Program-made: the position numbers and the translations under genes
The notes under the pieces: generated by a model
Databases searched by the model: none
What the model was told of the DNA's origin: nothing
Seen by the model: the letters and a program-made list of their open reading frames with translations, nothing else
Shown here: positions 16,878 to 25,512 of the stretch, piece by piece
How the letters are laid out: every line of letters begins with the position of its first letter
How positions within the stretch are numbered: the first letter of the stretch is position 1
From: Chloroflexota bacterium
GTDB taxonomy: Bacteria > Chloroflexota > Anaerolineae > Aggregatilineales > Phototrophicaceae
DNA: 64,000 bases
Direction of reading: 5' to 3'
NCBI GenBank assembly: GCA_011525385.1
Contig: WTGF01000013.1
Location: forward strand, 62,001 to 126,000

Positions 16878-18599
16878 TCATTCATCGGCTGCAGGCACCT
16901 GACCCGCGACCAGTATGTTCTTTCCGCTTTGAGCGTATTCGAGCCGTTGCGACGGCAAAACGCCCATGTCGGTGATCAAGGTATCCACATTGACAATGTC
17001 GGTCACATGCACATCGGAATCGACGCCGAGCAAGGTATGGTCCGCCAAAACCACAACCTCGCGCGCGGCGTTAATCATCGATCGACGGGCCTCCGCCACA
17101 TTGGCATTACCCGCGGACAGCCCAAATGACGACGAGAATCCCTCGGCGCCAATAAACGCTTTGTCGACGCGCATCTCCTTGAAAAGCGCATGTACCTGGC
17201 GCCCTGCGAAAGCTTGTGCTTCTCGATCAAATGCGCCCCCCGCGAGAATCAGTTTGATCGACGGATTTGGCCGCAAGCCGGCAAAGATATCCGGCGAATT
17301 GGTGATCACCGTGATATTCTGACGCTGCTTCAAAAATTGTGTCATATTCATGGTGGTCGTACCGGCATCGAGGATGACCGTCTCGCCTGCTCGAATATAG
17401 CTTGCGGCCAGCTTGCCGATGATGCGTTGCAGTTCTCGAATCTCTTGCCGAATGTCCTCGTTAACATCCACGACCGAGAACTCGACGCCGACCGATTTGG
17501 CGCGCGCGTGCATCGCTTTGGCCAGATTCTGGTACCATTCGTGCGTACGAAAACTAATGGAGAAAGAAATGCGCCTTTTGCGCGCTTCCGCCCCGCGCAG
17601 ATCTTCCGCGCGCCACGGTAGCGCATCAGTATTGACGATCTTTTCATTGACGAACTGCCAGTCGTTCTCGTTCTTGAGATAAAACGCATTGATGTTTTCC
17701 GCGGTCAGAAGCGCGGTCGGCGTGATGACATTGAAGTCGTTGCGGTTCGCGCGCCAAAGATAGCGGACTGTATCAATCGCCAGACGCCCCACGACTTCCG
17801 GAAACATCGCCATGCAGGCCTTGAGCGGGCCCTTTGCCATCAGGACATCAAATATCGTATTGCCTTCCCCGCCGATGGAAACGGCAATTAACATGGACTT
17901 GTCGCGGCCCAGGTCGTGATAAGCTTGCATGCCCGCCAGGATCGAGTCGTCATTAATGCCAAATATCAGGTTGATCTCGGGATGCAGGCGCAAAGCGTCC
18001 AAGGCTATTTGATAAGCGCTGTTGTAGCGCCCCTTGCCGTCAATTGACAAAGCGGCTACTTCGTCGCCTATACCGGCCGACAAGCCGTCGAGAAAGCCTT
18101 TGCTTCGCAGTTTGGTGGCCGACATGGACAGAATTCCGATATCCAGCACATGCACATTGGCGAAACCGTGACGACGAAGATAGTTCGCGCTCCATAGCCC
18201 CAATTGGCAGCCGGTCTCGTAATTGTCAATTCCCAGGTAGACGGCGCCATCCTGCGGATTGCCCTCGGCAATCAAGGGGATGTCTTGCCGGATTGCCCGT
18301 TCGCGCAAAGTATGCGCGTCCCGCGTATCAATGGTGGTCACAATCAAGGCGTCGGCATTGGGCAAGGCTGGCGCCTCGGAGGCCTGGTCGGCATATTGCG
18401 GCGCCGGGTACTGGCTGCGTTCGATGCTGACCGCGCCGCCAAATACCCGCTTGAGGAGCTTGTTTTCTTCCAGCCGCTTGAGATCCCGTCGAACCGTCAC
18501 TTCTGTGACATCGCAGGCTTGCGCCAATTGCCGCACAGTAGCCGTGCCCTTCGCGTTGATGTTTTGCAAGATGATATTTTCGCGCTCTTCAAGCAACAT
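16878..18599 (-). CDS. DeoR-family regulator with an inserted, apparently permuted PBP-like ligand domain
   Basis: Predicted transcriptional regulator of the downstream sugar/uronate cluster, 573 aa; ordinary DeoR proteins are about 250. Residues 1-57 are a DeoR winged helix (VRQLAQACDVTEVTVRRDL, then FGGAVS). Residues about 392-560 are a complete DeoR C-terminal domain (IGKLAASYIRAGETVILDAG, GTTT, ADHTLLG). Between them lies a periplasmic-binding-like domain related to the RbsB-type protein at 12691. Its parts are in unusual order: the main body (DALIVTTIDTRD to about 325, with LIFGINDDS at 211-219) comes first, and the normally N-terminal strand-helix-strand (FRTHEWYQN, VGVEFSVVDVNED) follows at 343-390. 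No clear ribosome site precedes ATG 18599. Confidence 0.9.
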   Translation of the reverse strand: MLLEERENIILQNINAKGTATVRQLAQACDVTEVTVRRDLKRLEENKLLKRVFGGAVSIERSQYPAPQYADQASEAPALPNADALIVTTIDTRDAHTLRERAIRQDIPLIAEGNPQDGAVYLGIDNYETGCQLGLWSANYLRRHGFANVHVLDIGILSMSATKLRSKGFLDGLSAGIGDEVAALSIDGKGRYNSAYQIALDALRLHPEINLIFGINDDSILAGMQAYHDLGRDKSMLIAVSIGGEGNTIFDVLMAKGPLKACMAMFPEVVGRLAIDTVRYLWRANRNDFNVITPTALLTAENINAFYLKNENDWQFVNEKIVNTDALPWRAEDLRGAEARKRRISFSISFRTHEWYQNLAKAMHARAKSVGVEFSVVDVNEDIRQEIRELQRIIGKLAASYIRAGETVILDAGTTTMNMTQFLKQRQNITVITNSPDIFAGLRPNPSIKLILAGGAFDREAQAFAGRQVHALFKEMRVDKAFIGAEGFSSSFGLSAGNANVAEARRSMINAAREVVVLADHTLLGVDSDVHVTDIVNVDTLITDMGVLPSQRLEYAQSGKNILVAGQVPAADE

Positions 18600-19011
18600 G
18601 ATTATTTGTGTTCATTTGAGATTGAATACTTCCGATTATGTTCAATTATGTCGCGCTCTGATCCCCTTGTCAAAAAATTCGTCGGCAAGGGCGCAGTCAA
18701 TTTCGAGGACATGAAATACCTGGCTGGCAGCAACGAACACCGCTACTTGTCGAGCCAAGCCACAGAATTCCGACAAGCCATGTAGGGTCGACCTATCAGG
18801 TCGCCCGCGTTCTATAACCCCGAATGTATTTATTACCCTAGACAATAAGGCAAATATGGACTCCGCGCTGCTACTACCGGGCAAGCGCCCGAAGCGCCGG
18901 CGAATTGCCCCTGTACTGAGATAATTCTGCGACATTTCATTGCTAGGCTGCGGGCAATGAGGAATGACCCTCAGCATAGCCAAGCAAACAAGTTCAGAAA
19001 GAGGTGCAGAC
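18600..19011. promoter_or_regulatory. Divergent intergenic region with candidate regulator operators
   Basis: This gap separates the minus-strand regulator from the plus-strand secreted protein. Just upstream of the regulator is an AT-rich stretch with TGTTCATTT (18609-18617) and TGTTCAATT (18639-18647), direct copies exactly 30 bp (about three helical turns) apart, with an inverted ATTGAA between them. I infer a candidate autoregulatory operator. Further right, 18783-18811 contains a GTAGGG/AGGTCGCCC fragment like other dispersed repeats here. No gene is supported. Confidence 0.4.
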
Positions 19012-20361
19012 ATGAAGAAGAACAAACTCTGGAGCGCGACCCTCACGATGATGATCATCATCATTTTGATCAGCGCCTATAGCATCGGCGGATTCGTACA
19101 AGGACAGGAGTCCAATTCCTCCGCAGGAGCGGGCGAACATCGGACCGCAAGCAGTGAAGGCAGCGGCGATACCCCCGAAGGCAGCGGCGTCAACGCCCTC
19201 GCACCCAACCAAACCTACGATGTCACGCGCAACGGCGCCCGCTTGATCCTCAGCTACGATGCCGCCAACAATCAATTCATCGGCACGGTTGAGAACACGA
19301 CCAACGCGACACTGACGCGGGTTCGGGTAGAAATCCACCTCTCCAATGGCCTGGAACTGGGACCAACAACCCCGACCGATTTGGCGGCCGGACAGGTCCT
19401 GGACATCGTCCTGGATGCCGGCGCGCAACCATTTGATTCCTGGACGCCCCATGCCGAGGTCGGCGCGGGCGAAAGCGCGGGCGCTGAAGGCGCAGGCGAA
19501 AGCGGCGATCCCTCCAGCCCCATACTGGCACTGGATGAAAGCTGGGACGGCATCGTCAACGGCGTCGGAACTTCCATGGCCTACGACCCAGCCAGGGGCG
19601 CCTTCACCGGCTTCGTGGAAAACCCCGGCGACACGGCACTCTGCTTCGTTCAGATCGAACTGAACCTCAAGCAAGGAACTCAGACTGTCGTTGAACTGGG
19701 ACCCCAGCCGGTCGGCGACCTGGCCCCCGGACAGCGCCTGCCGGTCGAACTGCTGGTGGCTGACGAACCTCTGGCCGCCGGCGTCGCCTTCAACGCCTGG
19801 GAGATCCATCCCGAAGTCTTCGACTGCGGTGGCCCAGGACCAGTCAACTCTGAAGGCGCCGGTGAAGGCAACGGCGAAGGCGCGGGCGAGCACGGCGGAG
19901 GCGGCGGCGAAGGAGTTGAAGGCAGCGGCCGCGCTGAAGGCATGGAGAGCGGCAGCGGCGATGCCGCCGAAGGCAGTGGCGCCAATGCAATGGCTCCCAA
20001 CCAAATCTACGATGTCACAGTCAATGGCGCGCGCCTGGTCATGCGCTACGATGAAGCCAACAACCGCTTCATCGGCAAGGTCGTCAACATGACGGACGCG
20101 ACACTGACGCGGGCCCGGGTGGAAATCCACCTCTCCAACGGCCTGGAACTGGGACCGACCACACCCACTGATATACCGCCCGGCTATCAGCTGGCCCTGA
20201 CCATGCCCGCTACTGATCAGCCCTTCGACACCTGGGCCCCGCACGCCGAGTTCGGCCTGGGCGAAGGTGGCGGCGCTGAAGGCGGGGGCGAGCATGGCGG
20301 ACGCGCCGGGGGCGAAGGCCGTGGCGAGCACGGCGGCAGTAGCGAAGGCGGCGGCGGCTGA
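19012..20361 (+). CDS. Secreted protein with three repeated beta-domains and Gly/Glu/Ser linkers
   Basis: 449 aa from ATG 19012 (preceded by AAAGAGG). The N-terminus MKKNKLWSATLTMMIIIILI is a signal peptide or anchor. Three copies of a roughly 85-aa domain follow: first TYDVTRNGARLILSYDAANN, second a diverged version (WDGIVNGVGTSMAYDPARG), third IYDVTVNGARLVMRYDEANN. Copies 1 and 3 are nearly identical in VEIHLSNGLELGPTTPTD. They resemble immunoglobulin-like FxLYD domains, but I cannot name the family with certainty. Low-complexity G/E/S/A/H linkers separate them and form the C-terminus. It has its own strong terminator and so is monocistronic. Probably a cell-surface or matrix protein. Confidence 0.82.
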   Translation: MKKNKLWSATLTMMIIIILISAYSIGGFVQGQESNSSAGAGEHRTASSEGSGDTPEGSGVNALAPNQTYDVTRNGARLILSYDAANNQFIGTVENTTNATLTRVRVEIHLSNGLELGPTTPTDLAAGQVLDIVLDAGAQPFDSWTPHAEVGAGESAGAEGAGESGDPSSPILALDESWDGIVNGVGTSMAYDPARGAFTGFVENPGDTALCFVQIELNLKQGTQTVVELGPQPVGDLAPGQRLPVELLVADEPLAAGVAFNAWEIHPEVFDCGGPGPVNSEGAGEGNGEGAGEHGGGGGEGVEGSGRAEGMESGSGDAAEGSGANAMAPNQIYDVTVNGARLVMRYDEANNRFIGKVVNMTDATLTRARVEIHLSNGLELGPTTPTDIPPGYQLALTMPATDQPFDTWAPHAEFGLGEGGGAEGGGEHGGRAGGEGRGEHGGSSEGGGG

Positions 20362-20404
20362 GCGAATCCCTTCAACCTTGAAGTAGTCACCCATTAAGAC
20401 CTAT

Positions 20405-20450
20405 ACTCAGGCGCGTCCTCTAACAAGACGGCGCGCCTGAGTCATTTTTT
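20405..20450 (+). terminator. Rho-independent terminator
   Basis: An 11-bp perfect stem (20405-20415 with 20432-20442, ACTCAGGCGCG and its complement) is followed by CATTTTTTT. It lies 43 bp after the stop of the secreted repeat protein and ends that transcript. Confidence 0.9.
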
Positions 20451-20516
20451 TCTGTGGGCGAAGACGGGCCTGTCGCCACAGCTTTTGTCATTTGCGTCGA
20501 AATAGCGGAGACTGTC

Positions 20517-21209
20517 ATGACTGCCGAAATCAACTATCAAGCCTGGATGAACCAGCAGTTGATCTGGGGCGAGCGCACCCGCGGGCGCGGCCTGGTCTGG
20601 ACGACCGATTCCGACTGGTTTATCAACGATCCGCTCGGTCACAAGCCGCACCTTCACGAAGATGCCAGTGAAATCCTTTTCCTGGCGCAAGGCAGTATGG
20701 AAATCGAGATTGGCGCTACAAAAGCGGTCTATCGCGCTGGCGACTTTCTCCTGGTGCCGCCCGACAAATATCATGACTATTGGCTGGCTGGCGACGAGCA
20801 CGTTTGCCTCTTTGTGGTCGTCGCCCCCAATCACAAATATGCCCGCTGGAAGACGAGCGATTTTTCGTCCGAAGCGCATCAAGGGTCCGCCACCCTGGTA
20901 AACGTATACGAGACCGATGACTTGCCCTCCAACGAGCACTTCCTCTGTCAAAAGATCACACTCGCCTCCGGCGAATCCGATCCTGTCACGTACTGCGAAC
21001 TGCAGGACCGCATCATTTACGTGCTCTCCGGCACGGCTCACCTGTCGCTAAATACCTTATCGGGACCGCTTGCGGAGCACGGATACCAATACATTCCCGC
21101 TACCTGCCCGCACGGGATCATCAACCGCGGCTACCGGCCGCTTACGTACATCTCGCTCACGATCACCGATCCGGTGACAGCGCATGGTACCGAGCCGGAT
21201 GGCGATTGA
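20517..21209 (+). CDS. Bicupin domain protein
   Basis: 230 aa from ATG 20517 (GCGGAG eight bases upstream); the longer frame has no support. Two cupin barrels: the first has HKPHLHEDASEILFLAQGSM, then GDFLLVPPDKYHDYW, the classic G(X)5HXH...E and G(X)5PXG(X)2H-type motifs. The second (SDPVTYCELQDRIIYVLSGTA, YIPATCPHGIIN) keeps the fold but fewer metal ligands. Function could be a sugar or small-acid isomerase or dioxygenase; not assignable. It is 39 bp upstream of the M81 peptidase gene and probably co-transcribed. Confidence 0.8.
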   Translation: MTAEINYQAWMNQQLIWGERTRGRGLVWTTDSDWFINDPLGHKPHLHEDASEILFLAQGSMEIEIGATKAVYRAGDFLLVPPDKYHDYWLAGDEHVCLFVVVAPNHKYARWKTSDFSSEAHQGSATLVNVYETDDLPSNEHFLCQKITLASGESDPVTYCELQDRIIYVLSGTAHLSLNTLSGPLAEHGYQYIPATCPHGIINRGYRPLTYISLTITDPVTAHGTEPDGD

Positions 21210-21248
21210 TCGGCGCAGGTTTCGAATGCGCTAGCCGCGAGGCGCCAA

Positions 21249-22730
21249 ATGCTCAAGATCGCCATCGGGCAATTCATGCAGGAATCGCATAGCTTCACGC
21301 CGATCGACTGTTCCTGGGAACAGTTTCACGCCGGCCATATCTACCGGGGCGAGGAAATCCTGACCCGCATGGCCAGCAACAAGGTTGAGGTCGCTGGCGC
21401 TATCGAACTGGCCAGAGAGCAAAACCTTGAAATCGCACCGCTATTGGCTTGCAACGCTGTCTCATCCGGCTATGTTCGCGCCGACGTTTTTGAGGACTTG
21501 CTCGGGGATCTGCTGGGGCGGCTGGAAGCGCAGTTGCCCGTGGACGGCCTCTTCCTGGCATTGCATGGCGCGATGGTCGCGGAGGGCGACGAAGACGCCT
21601 CGGGAACCGTCCTGGCCGCGGCGCGCGAGCTGGTGGGCGCCGGCACGCCAATCGTCGCTTCGCTAGATCTGCACGCTAATGTGACCGAGAAGATGATCGC
21701 GGCCAGCGACGGCCTGGTCGGTTATCACACGTGTCCACACGTCGATTTGTACGAAACGGGCGCGGCTGGCATGCGGCTGCTTCTGGATGTCATCCGTGGC
21801 GAGGTTAAGCCTGTCACGGGATATTGCCAGTTGCCCTTGATTGCGCCACCTGAAAACTCTGTCACGCTAGAAGGGCCTTTTCGCGAGGTGATGGAAATCG
21901 CCCTCGCCTATGAATCTCATCCAAAAGTCCTGAATGTGTCGGTGTTCTACGTCCAACCCTGGCTGGATTTGAGCGATATCGGTTGCAGCGTCCTTGTCGT
22001 GGCGGACGGCGACCAGCAATTGGCGGACGCCGTCGCGGAAAAAATCGCTGAGGCATTCTGGCGGCGGCGCAGGCGCTTTTACGTTGATTTGACGCCTTTG
22101 CAGGAGGCCGTTCGCGCCGCTGTCAGCGCGCCGAAGGGACCGGTGATTTTGGCTGACGGGGCGGACGCCCCCAGCGGCGGCGCCCCTGGCGACAGCCCCG
22201 CCATCTTAAGCGCATTGCTGGCAGCCGGCGTCGATGTCGACACGCTCATCAATATTGTTGACCCGGCGGCGGTAGACAGCGCAATCAAGGCGGGGATAGG
22301 GAAGGAAGTGAGTTTGCGCGTCGGCGCTTGGTCCTCCGACATGTGGGAACCAGTCAAGATTAAGGGTCGCGTCCTGCAAGTATCCGACGGCGCCTTTCGC
22401 TTCACCGGGCCCGGCTATCGCGGTCGCGAGTTCCACCGCGGGCGCACAGTCGTGCTGCAATCCGGCACGATCTTTCTGCAGATCATGGAACGCCCGGTAT
22501 TCCAGGGAGACACCGCGCTTTATACGTCGCTTGATTTGGATCCGCGAGAGGCGCATATCGTGGTGGTGAAGACGCCCTCGGCATTCCGGGTCGACTATGG
22601 GCCCTTCGCCGCGCAAATCATCCTGGTAGACGCGCCCGGCGCCACCAGTTCCAATTTGAAATCCTTCAACTGGCGAAAGCTGCCCCGTCCCTTCTATCCC
22701 TTCGACGAGATCGACGACTGGCGTCGATGA
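21249..22730 (+). CDS. M81 family metallopeptidase (MlrC/microcystinase C-like)
   Basis: 493 aa, typical length for the family. N-terminal MLKIAIGQFMQESHSFTP carries the conserved E-x-H/S-x-F segment. LALHGAMVAEGDEDASG, ASLDLHANVTEKM and VGYHTCPHVDLYETG hold the zinc-binding Asp and His residues known for MlrC. The C-terminal domain begins near GPVILADGADAPSGGAPGD. In other bacteria these proteins accompany uptake systems for modified peptides or amides; the natural substrate here is unknown. Convergent with the lyase gene; a 14-bp palindrome GCCGCCTAGGCGGC (22738-22751) lies between the two stops. Confidence 0.9.
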   Translation: MLKIAIGQFMQESHSFTPIDCSWEQFHAGHIYRGEEILTRMASNKVEVAGAIELAREQNLEIAPLLACNAVSSGYVRADVFEDLLGDLLGRLEAQLPVDGLFLALHGAMVAEGDEDASGTVLAAARELVGAGTPIVASLDLHANVTEKMIAASDGLVGYHTCPHVDLYETGAAGMRLLLDVIRGEVKPVTGYCQLPLIAPPENSVTLEGPFREVMEIALAYESHPKVLNVSVFYVQPWLDLSDIGCSVLVVADGDQQLADAVAEKIAEAFWRRRRRFYVDLTPLQEAVRAAVSAPKGPVILADGADAPSGGAPGDSPAILSALLAAGVDVDTLINIVDPAAVDSAIKAGIGKEVSLRVGAWSSDMWEPVKIKGRVLQVSDGAFRFTGPGYRGREFHRGRTVVLQSGTIFLQIMERPVFQGDTALYTSLDLDPREAHIVVVKTPSAFRVDYGPFAAQIILVDAPGATSSNLKSFNWRKLPRPFYPFDEIDDWRR

Positions 22731-22752
22731 CCAGGCAGCCGCCTAGGCGGCT

Positions 22753-24111
22753 TCAGCCCAGGCTTTCCAGGACTCGGTCAACGAAGCGGTCGGCAAGCCC
22801 GGTGTATTGGCGCGGGTCAAGCAGCGCTTCTAGCTGATCCCGGCTCAAGACGGCGGAAACATCCTGATGCGCCAGCAGCACGTCGACAAAGGGTCTCTCT
22901 TCTTCGTACGAAACCATGGCGCAAGTGTAGACCAGGTCATGCGCGTGTTGCCGGCCATAGCGCTCGCTTAAGGCGAACATCACTCTCTCGGACAGGAGCA
23001 GGCCCCCCGTAAGCGTCATATTCTGCAGCATCCTTTCAGTATTGACGCGCAATCTGGCAAGGACGCGGCGCGTTATTTCCAATGCGCCCTGCGCATAAAT
23101 GAAAACTTCGGGCACGATTGTCCATTCCATCTGCAACGACGACCAATCCCGTTCGTGCTCGTTGATAATCAAGGTATCGACAGCGGTCGCCGACTTTTCG
23201 CGGCAAAGACGGGCGAGAGTCAAGACAGATTCGCAGAGTATCGGATTGCGTTTCTGTGGCATGGTGCTGCTGCCGACCTTGCCTGCCTCGAAGGGTTCCT
23301 CGAGTTCGGCAAATTCCTGCTTCTGCAATTCGATGATTTCTTTGGCGATTCTTCCCGGCAAGGCAGCGATCATACAGAGCAGGTGAACCAATTCCGCGAT
23401 ACCGTCTCTGGATGTATGCCAGGCGATGACCGGTACGCCCAAGCCGAGCTCAGCCATCAATTTCCTCTGCACCTGCAGGACATCAAGGTCGGATTCATCG
23501 AGCCCGGCCAAGGTGCCGACCGCGCCGCCGAATTCGCCTACCAAGACACGTTTCTTAACCTGCGCGAGCCTCTGGCGATGACGCAGCAATTCCGCCAGCC
23601 AGACCGCGACCTTGTATCCAAAGGTTATCGGCAACGCTTGCTGCCCGTGCGTTCTTCCCGCCATTGGCGTATCGCGATGGTCCCTTGCCAAGCGCGCCAA
23701 TACATTCTGCAATTCCGCCAAACTCGGCTCGAAAATGGCAATCGCGTCTTTAATCTGCAAGACCAGGCCCGTGTCCATCACATCCTGTGTCGTTGCGCCC
23801 CAGTGCACATAGTGCCCGGCGTCGCCGTCGCAGCGTTCCGCCAACTGTCGGATCACCGGCACAAATGGGTGCAACGTAGTATCGATGTCCTCTTTGATCG
23901 CGCTGATATCAAATTGTTCGGCCTTCGCCTTGCGTGTTATCTCTTCGGCAGCCTCTTGGGGAACCAATCCGACCGCCGCTTGCGATCGTGCCAGGGCCGC
24001 TTCAAAATCGAGCCATTTCTGCAACCAGTTGCGATCATCGAATACCGCGCGCATTTCGCTCGATCCGAAAAGGTCGGCGAACAATGCTGAATCTATGATA
24101 TGCGCGCTCAT
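22753..24111 (-). CDS. Fumarase/PurB-superfamily lyase (adenylosuccinate lyase or carboxymuconate cycloisomerase-like)
   Basis: 452 aa from ATG 24111 (MSAHIIDSALFADLFG). The in-frame upstream extension starts with TTG and is not supported. The signature GSSTMPQKRNPILCES is that of the fumarase/aspartase/argininosuccinate superfamily. Helical segments such as YVHWGATTQDVMDTG and MAGRTHGQQALPITFGYK match PurB/PcaB proteins. The chromosome would need one PurB for purine synthesis, but placement next to a sugar-acid dehydratase gene (about 50 bp) suggests a catabolic role, so I leave the exact reaction open. Confidence 0.85.
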   Translation of the reverse strand: MSAHIIDSALFADLFGSSEMRAVFDDRNWLQKWLDFEAALARSQAAVGLVPQEAAEEITRKAKAEQFDISAIKEDIDTTLHPFVPVIRQLAERCDGDAGHYVHWGATTQDVMDTGLVLQIKDAIAIFEPSLAELQNVLARLARDHRDTPMAGRTHGQQALPITFGYKVAVWLAELLRHRQRLAQVKKRVLVGEFGGAVGTLAGLDESDLDVLQVQRKLMAELGLGVPVIAWHTSRDGIAELVHLLCMIAALPGRIAKEIIELQKQEFAELEEPFEAGKVGSSTMPQKRNPILCESVLTLARLCREKSATAVDTLIINEHERDWSSLQMEWTIVPEVFIYAQGALEITRRVLARLRVNTERMLQNMTLTGGLLLSERVMFALSERYGRQHAHDLVYTCAMVSYEEERPFVDVLLAHQDVSAVLSRDQLEALLDPRQYTGLADRFVDRVLESLG

Positions 24112-24162
24112 GCGCCATTCGCCTCTTCTATCTGAGCGATCGTCCCCGCCCGCCAATCCGGT

Positions 24163-25287
24163 CTAGGCCAAGTGCTTCTTGACGACAGCCTCGTCCAACT
24201 CGATACCCAAGCCCGGGGCTGTCGGCGGCGTTATCGACCCATTCTTGAAGCGAATGGGTTCTTTGAATATGTCATTGTGCAGGCTGTCCCCATTGTACTC
24301 TTGAATGAGGAAATTTGGAGAACAGGCGTCAAGTTGCACAGCAGCGGCGGCGGCAACCGGCCCACAGTACATGTGGGGGGCAATCATGGCGTAGTAGGAC
24401 TCTGCCATGCCAGCGATTTTCTTCGACTCCAGGATGCCGCCGCACTGCCCCACATCGAGTTGAATAATCTGCGCGGCTTGTTTCTTGAGCAAATCGGCGA
24501 ACTCGAATTTAGTTGCCAGGCGTTCGCCGCTGGCAATGGGAATGCTGGTATGCGCGGCGACACGGGCCATTTCGTCAATATTTTCCGGCGGTACGGGTTC
24601 CTCAAACCAAAACGGGCTGAACTCCTCCAACTCTTTTGCCACACGAATGGCAACAGCGGTGCTGAACTGTCCGTGAGTCCCGATGCCTATTTCCAATTCG
24701 TCGCCCACGGCAGCGCGGATGGCTTTGAAAATCTTGGCCACATGACGAATCGTTTTCAAAGAGAAGTCGCGTGGATGTGGAAAGATCGGCGTAAAAGGAT
24801 CGAATTTGCAAGCGGTGTTTCCCTCTTCCACCAGCTTTATCGCAATTTCACCGGCTTTCTCAGGGTTTTCCCAAATGCCCTCCGTTGGCATGTAGGCATA
24901 GGCTCGCAACTGATCATGCACCTGTCCCCCCAGCAGGTTGTATATGGGTTGATTAGTGGCTTTGCCCACAATATCCCACAGGGCCATTTCGATGGCGCTA
25001 AGGGCTGGCGTCATGTCAAGGCCGGGATGGCGATAGTCATGCCGGGAGGCGTATATCGCTTGCCACAGCCCTTCGATCTGAAAAGGACTGTTGCCGATAA
25101 CAAACTGCTGACAGAGATCCTCGATCAAGCCGATTTGCGGGCGCAGATTAAGGGCATGGCCGGTTGGTCGTTCGCCCAAGCCAGTGATGCCTTCATCGGT
25201 GGTCAGCTGGATGAAGAGCCAGTATCGGCCGCCGCGGTACGGGGCGATATTGCTGATAGGAATCGTTTTGACCCCGGTCACTTTCAT
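24163..25287 (-). CDS. Enolase-superfamily (mandelate racemase/galactonate dehydratase-like) protein
   Basis: 374 aa, AAAGGAG before ATG 25287. N-terminal capping domain, then the TIM barrel with WDIVGKATNQPIYNLLGG. Of the three metal-binding carboxylates of the family, the glutamates in WFEEP (229/230) and SGE (255) are present. The first, usually Asp of D-x-H in dehydratases, appears as Gly203 in GIGTHGQF, with His205 kept. PHMYCGP near 304-310 is the C-terminal His region. Probably an acid-sugar dehydratase or relative, but the missing Asp makes activity uncertain. Upstream DNA carries a dispersed 90-bp repeat also found upstream of PPK2. Confidence 0.85.
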   Translation of the reverse strand: MKVTGVKTIPISNIAPYRGGRYWLFIQLTTDEGITGLGERPTGHALNLRPQIGLIEDLCQQFVIGNSPFQIEGLWQAIYASRHDYRHPGLDMTPALSAIEMALWDIVGKATNQPIYNLLGGQVHDQLRAYAYMPTEGIWENPEKAGEIAIKLVEEGNTACKFDPFTPIFPHPRDFSLKTIRHVAKIFKAIRAAVGDELEIGIGTHGQFSTAVAIRVAKELEEFSPFWFEEPVPPENIDEMARVAAHTSIPIASGERLATKFEFADLLKKQAAQIIQLDVGQCGGILESKKIAGMAESYYAMIAPHMYCGPVAAAAAVQLDACSPNFLIQEYNGDSLHNDIFKEPIRFKNGSITPPTAPGLGIELDEAVVKKHLA

Positions 25288-25409
25288 AGCGCTATGCTCC
25301 TTTCAAAATGATGTTATTTGGCGGACAGTTTCTATTCGTCGGGTGATCCATCGGACTAGTTGAGATTGTATCCCATTCCTCGGGCAGTTGATTAAATGGC
25401 GCGGGACTT

Positions 25410-25500
25410 CGATGAGCGCAAGTCGTCCTCAAATACTGGGAAATTGCCCTTAAGTTGCCCTCTTTTTTGCCAACAGTGTAGATACAGTATGTATACGGGG
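25410..25500 (-). repeat. Dispersed ~90-bp repeat, copy 1
   Basis: Matches 44790-44870 closely, including an identical 18-mer ATACAGTATGTATACGGG (25482-25499) and a shared 3' block (GAGGACGA, then TGCGC and ATCG on the minus strand). Both copies lie 120-220 bp upstream of a minus-strand gene start in the same orientation. Could be a promoter-bearing or mobile non-coding element. Confidence 0.7.
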
Positions 25501-25512
25501 GGGGGGGGGGGG
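25497..25512. repeat. Homopolymer run of 16 G
   Basis: Sixteen consecutive G, followed by TACCCCCTCCCCC. It joins the end of dispersed repeat copy 1. Either a slippage-prone tract or an assembly/sequencing uncertainty. Confidence 0.8.

Noticed and set aside
15825-17129. 434-aa plus-strand open frame
   Set aside because: Antisense to mannonate dehydratase and the regulator; no domain or ribosome site.
18994-20394. 466-aa open frame on the minus strand
   Set aside because: Exactly antisense to the secreted repeat protein, which has a signal peptide, ribosome site and terminator; the antisense frame is a by-product of its GC-rich repeated codons.
24172-25311. 379-aa plus-strand open frame
   Set aside because: Antisense to the enolase-superfamily gene, which has clear motifs and a ribosome site.
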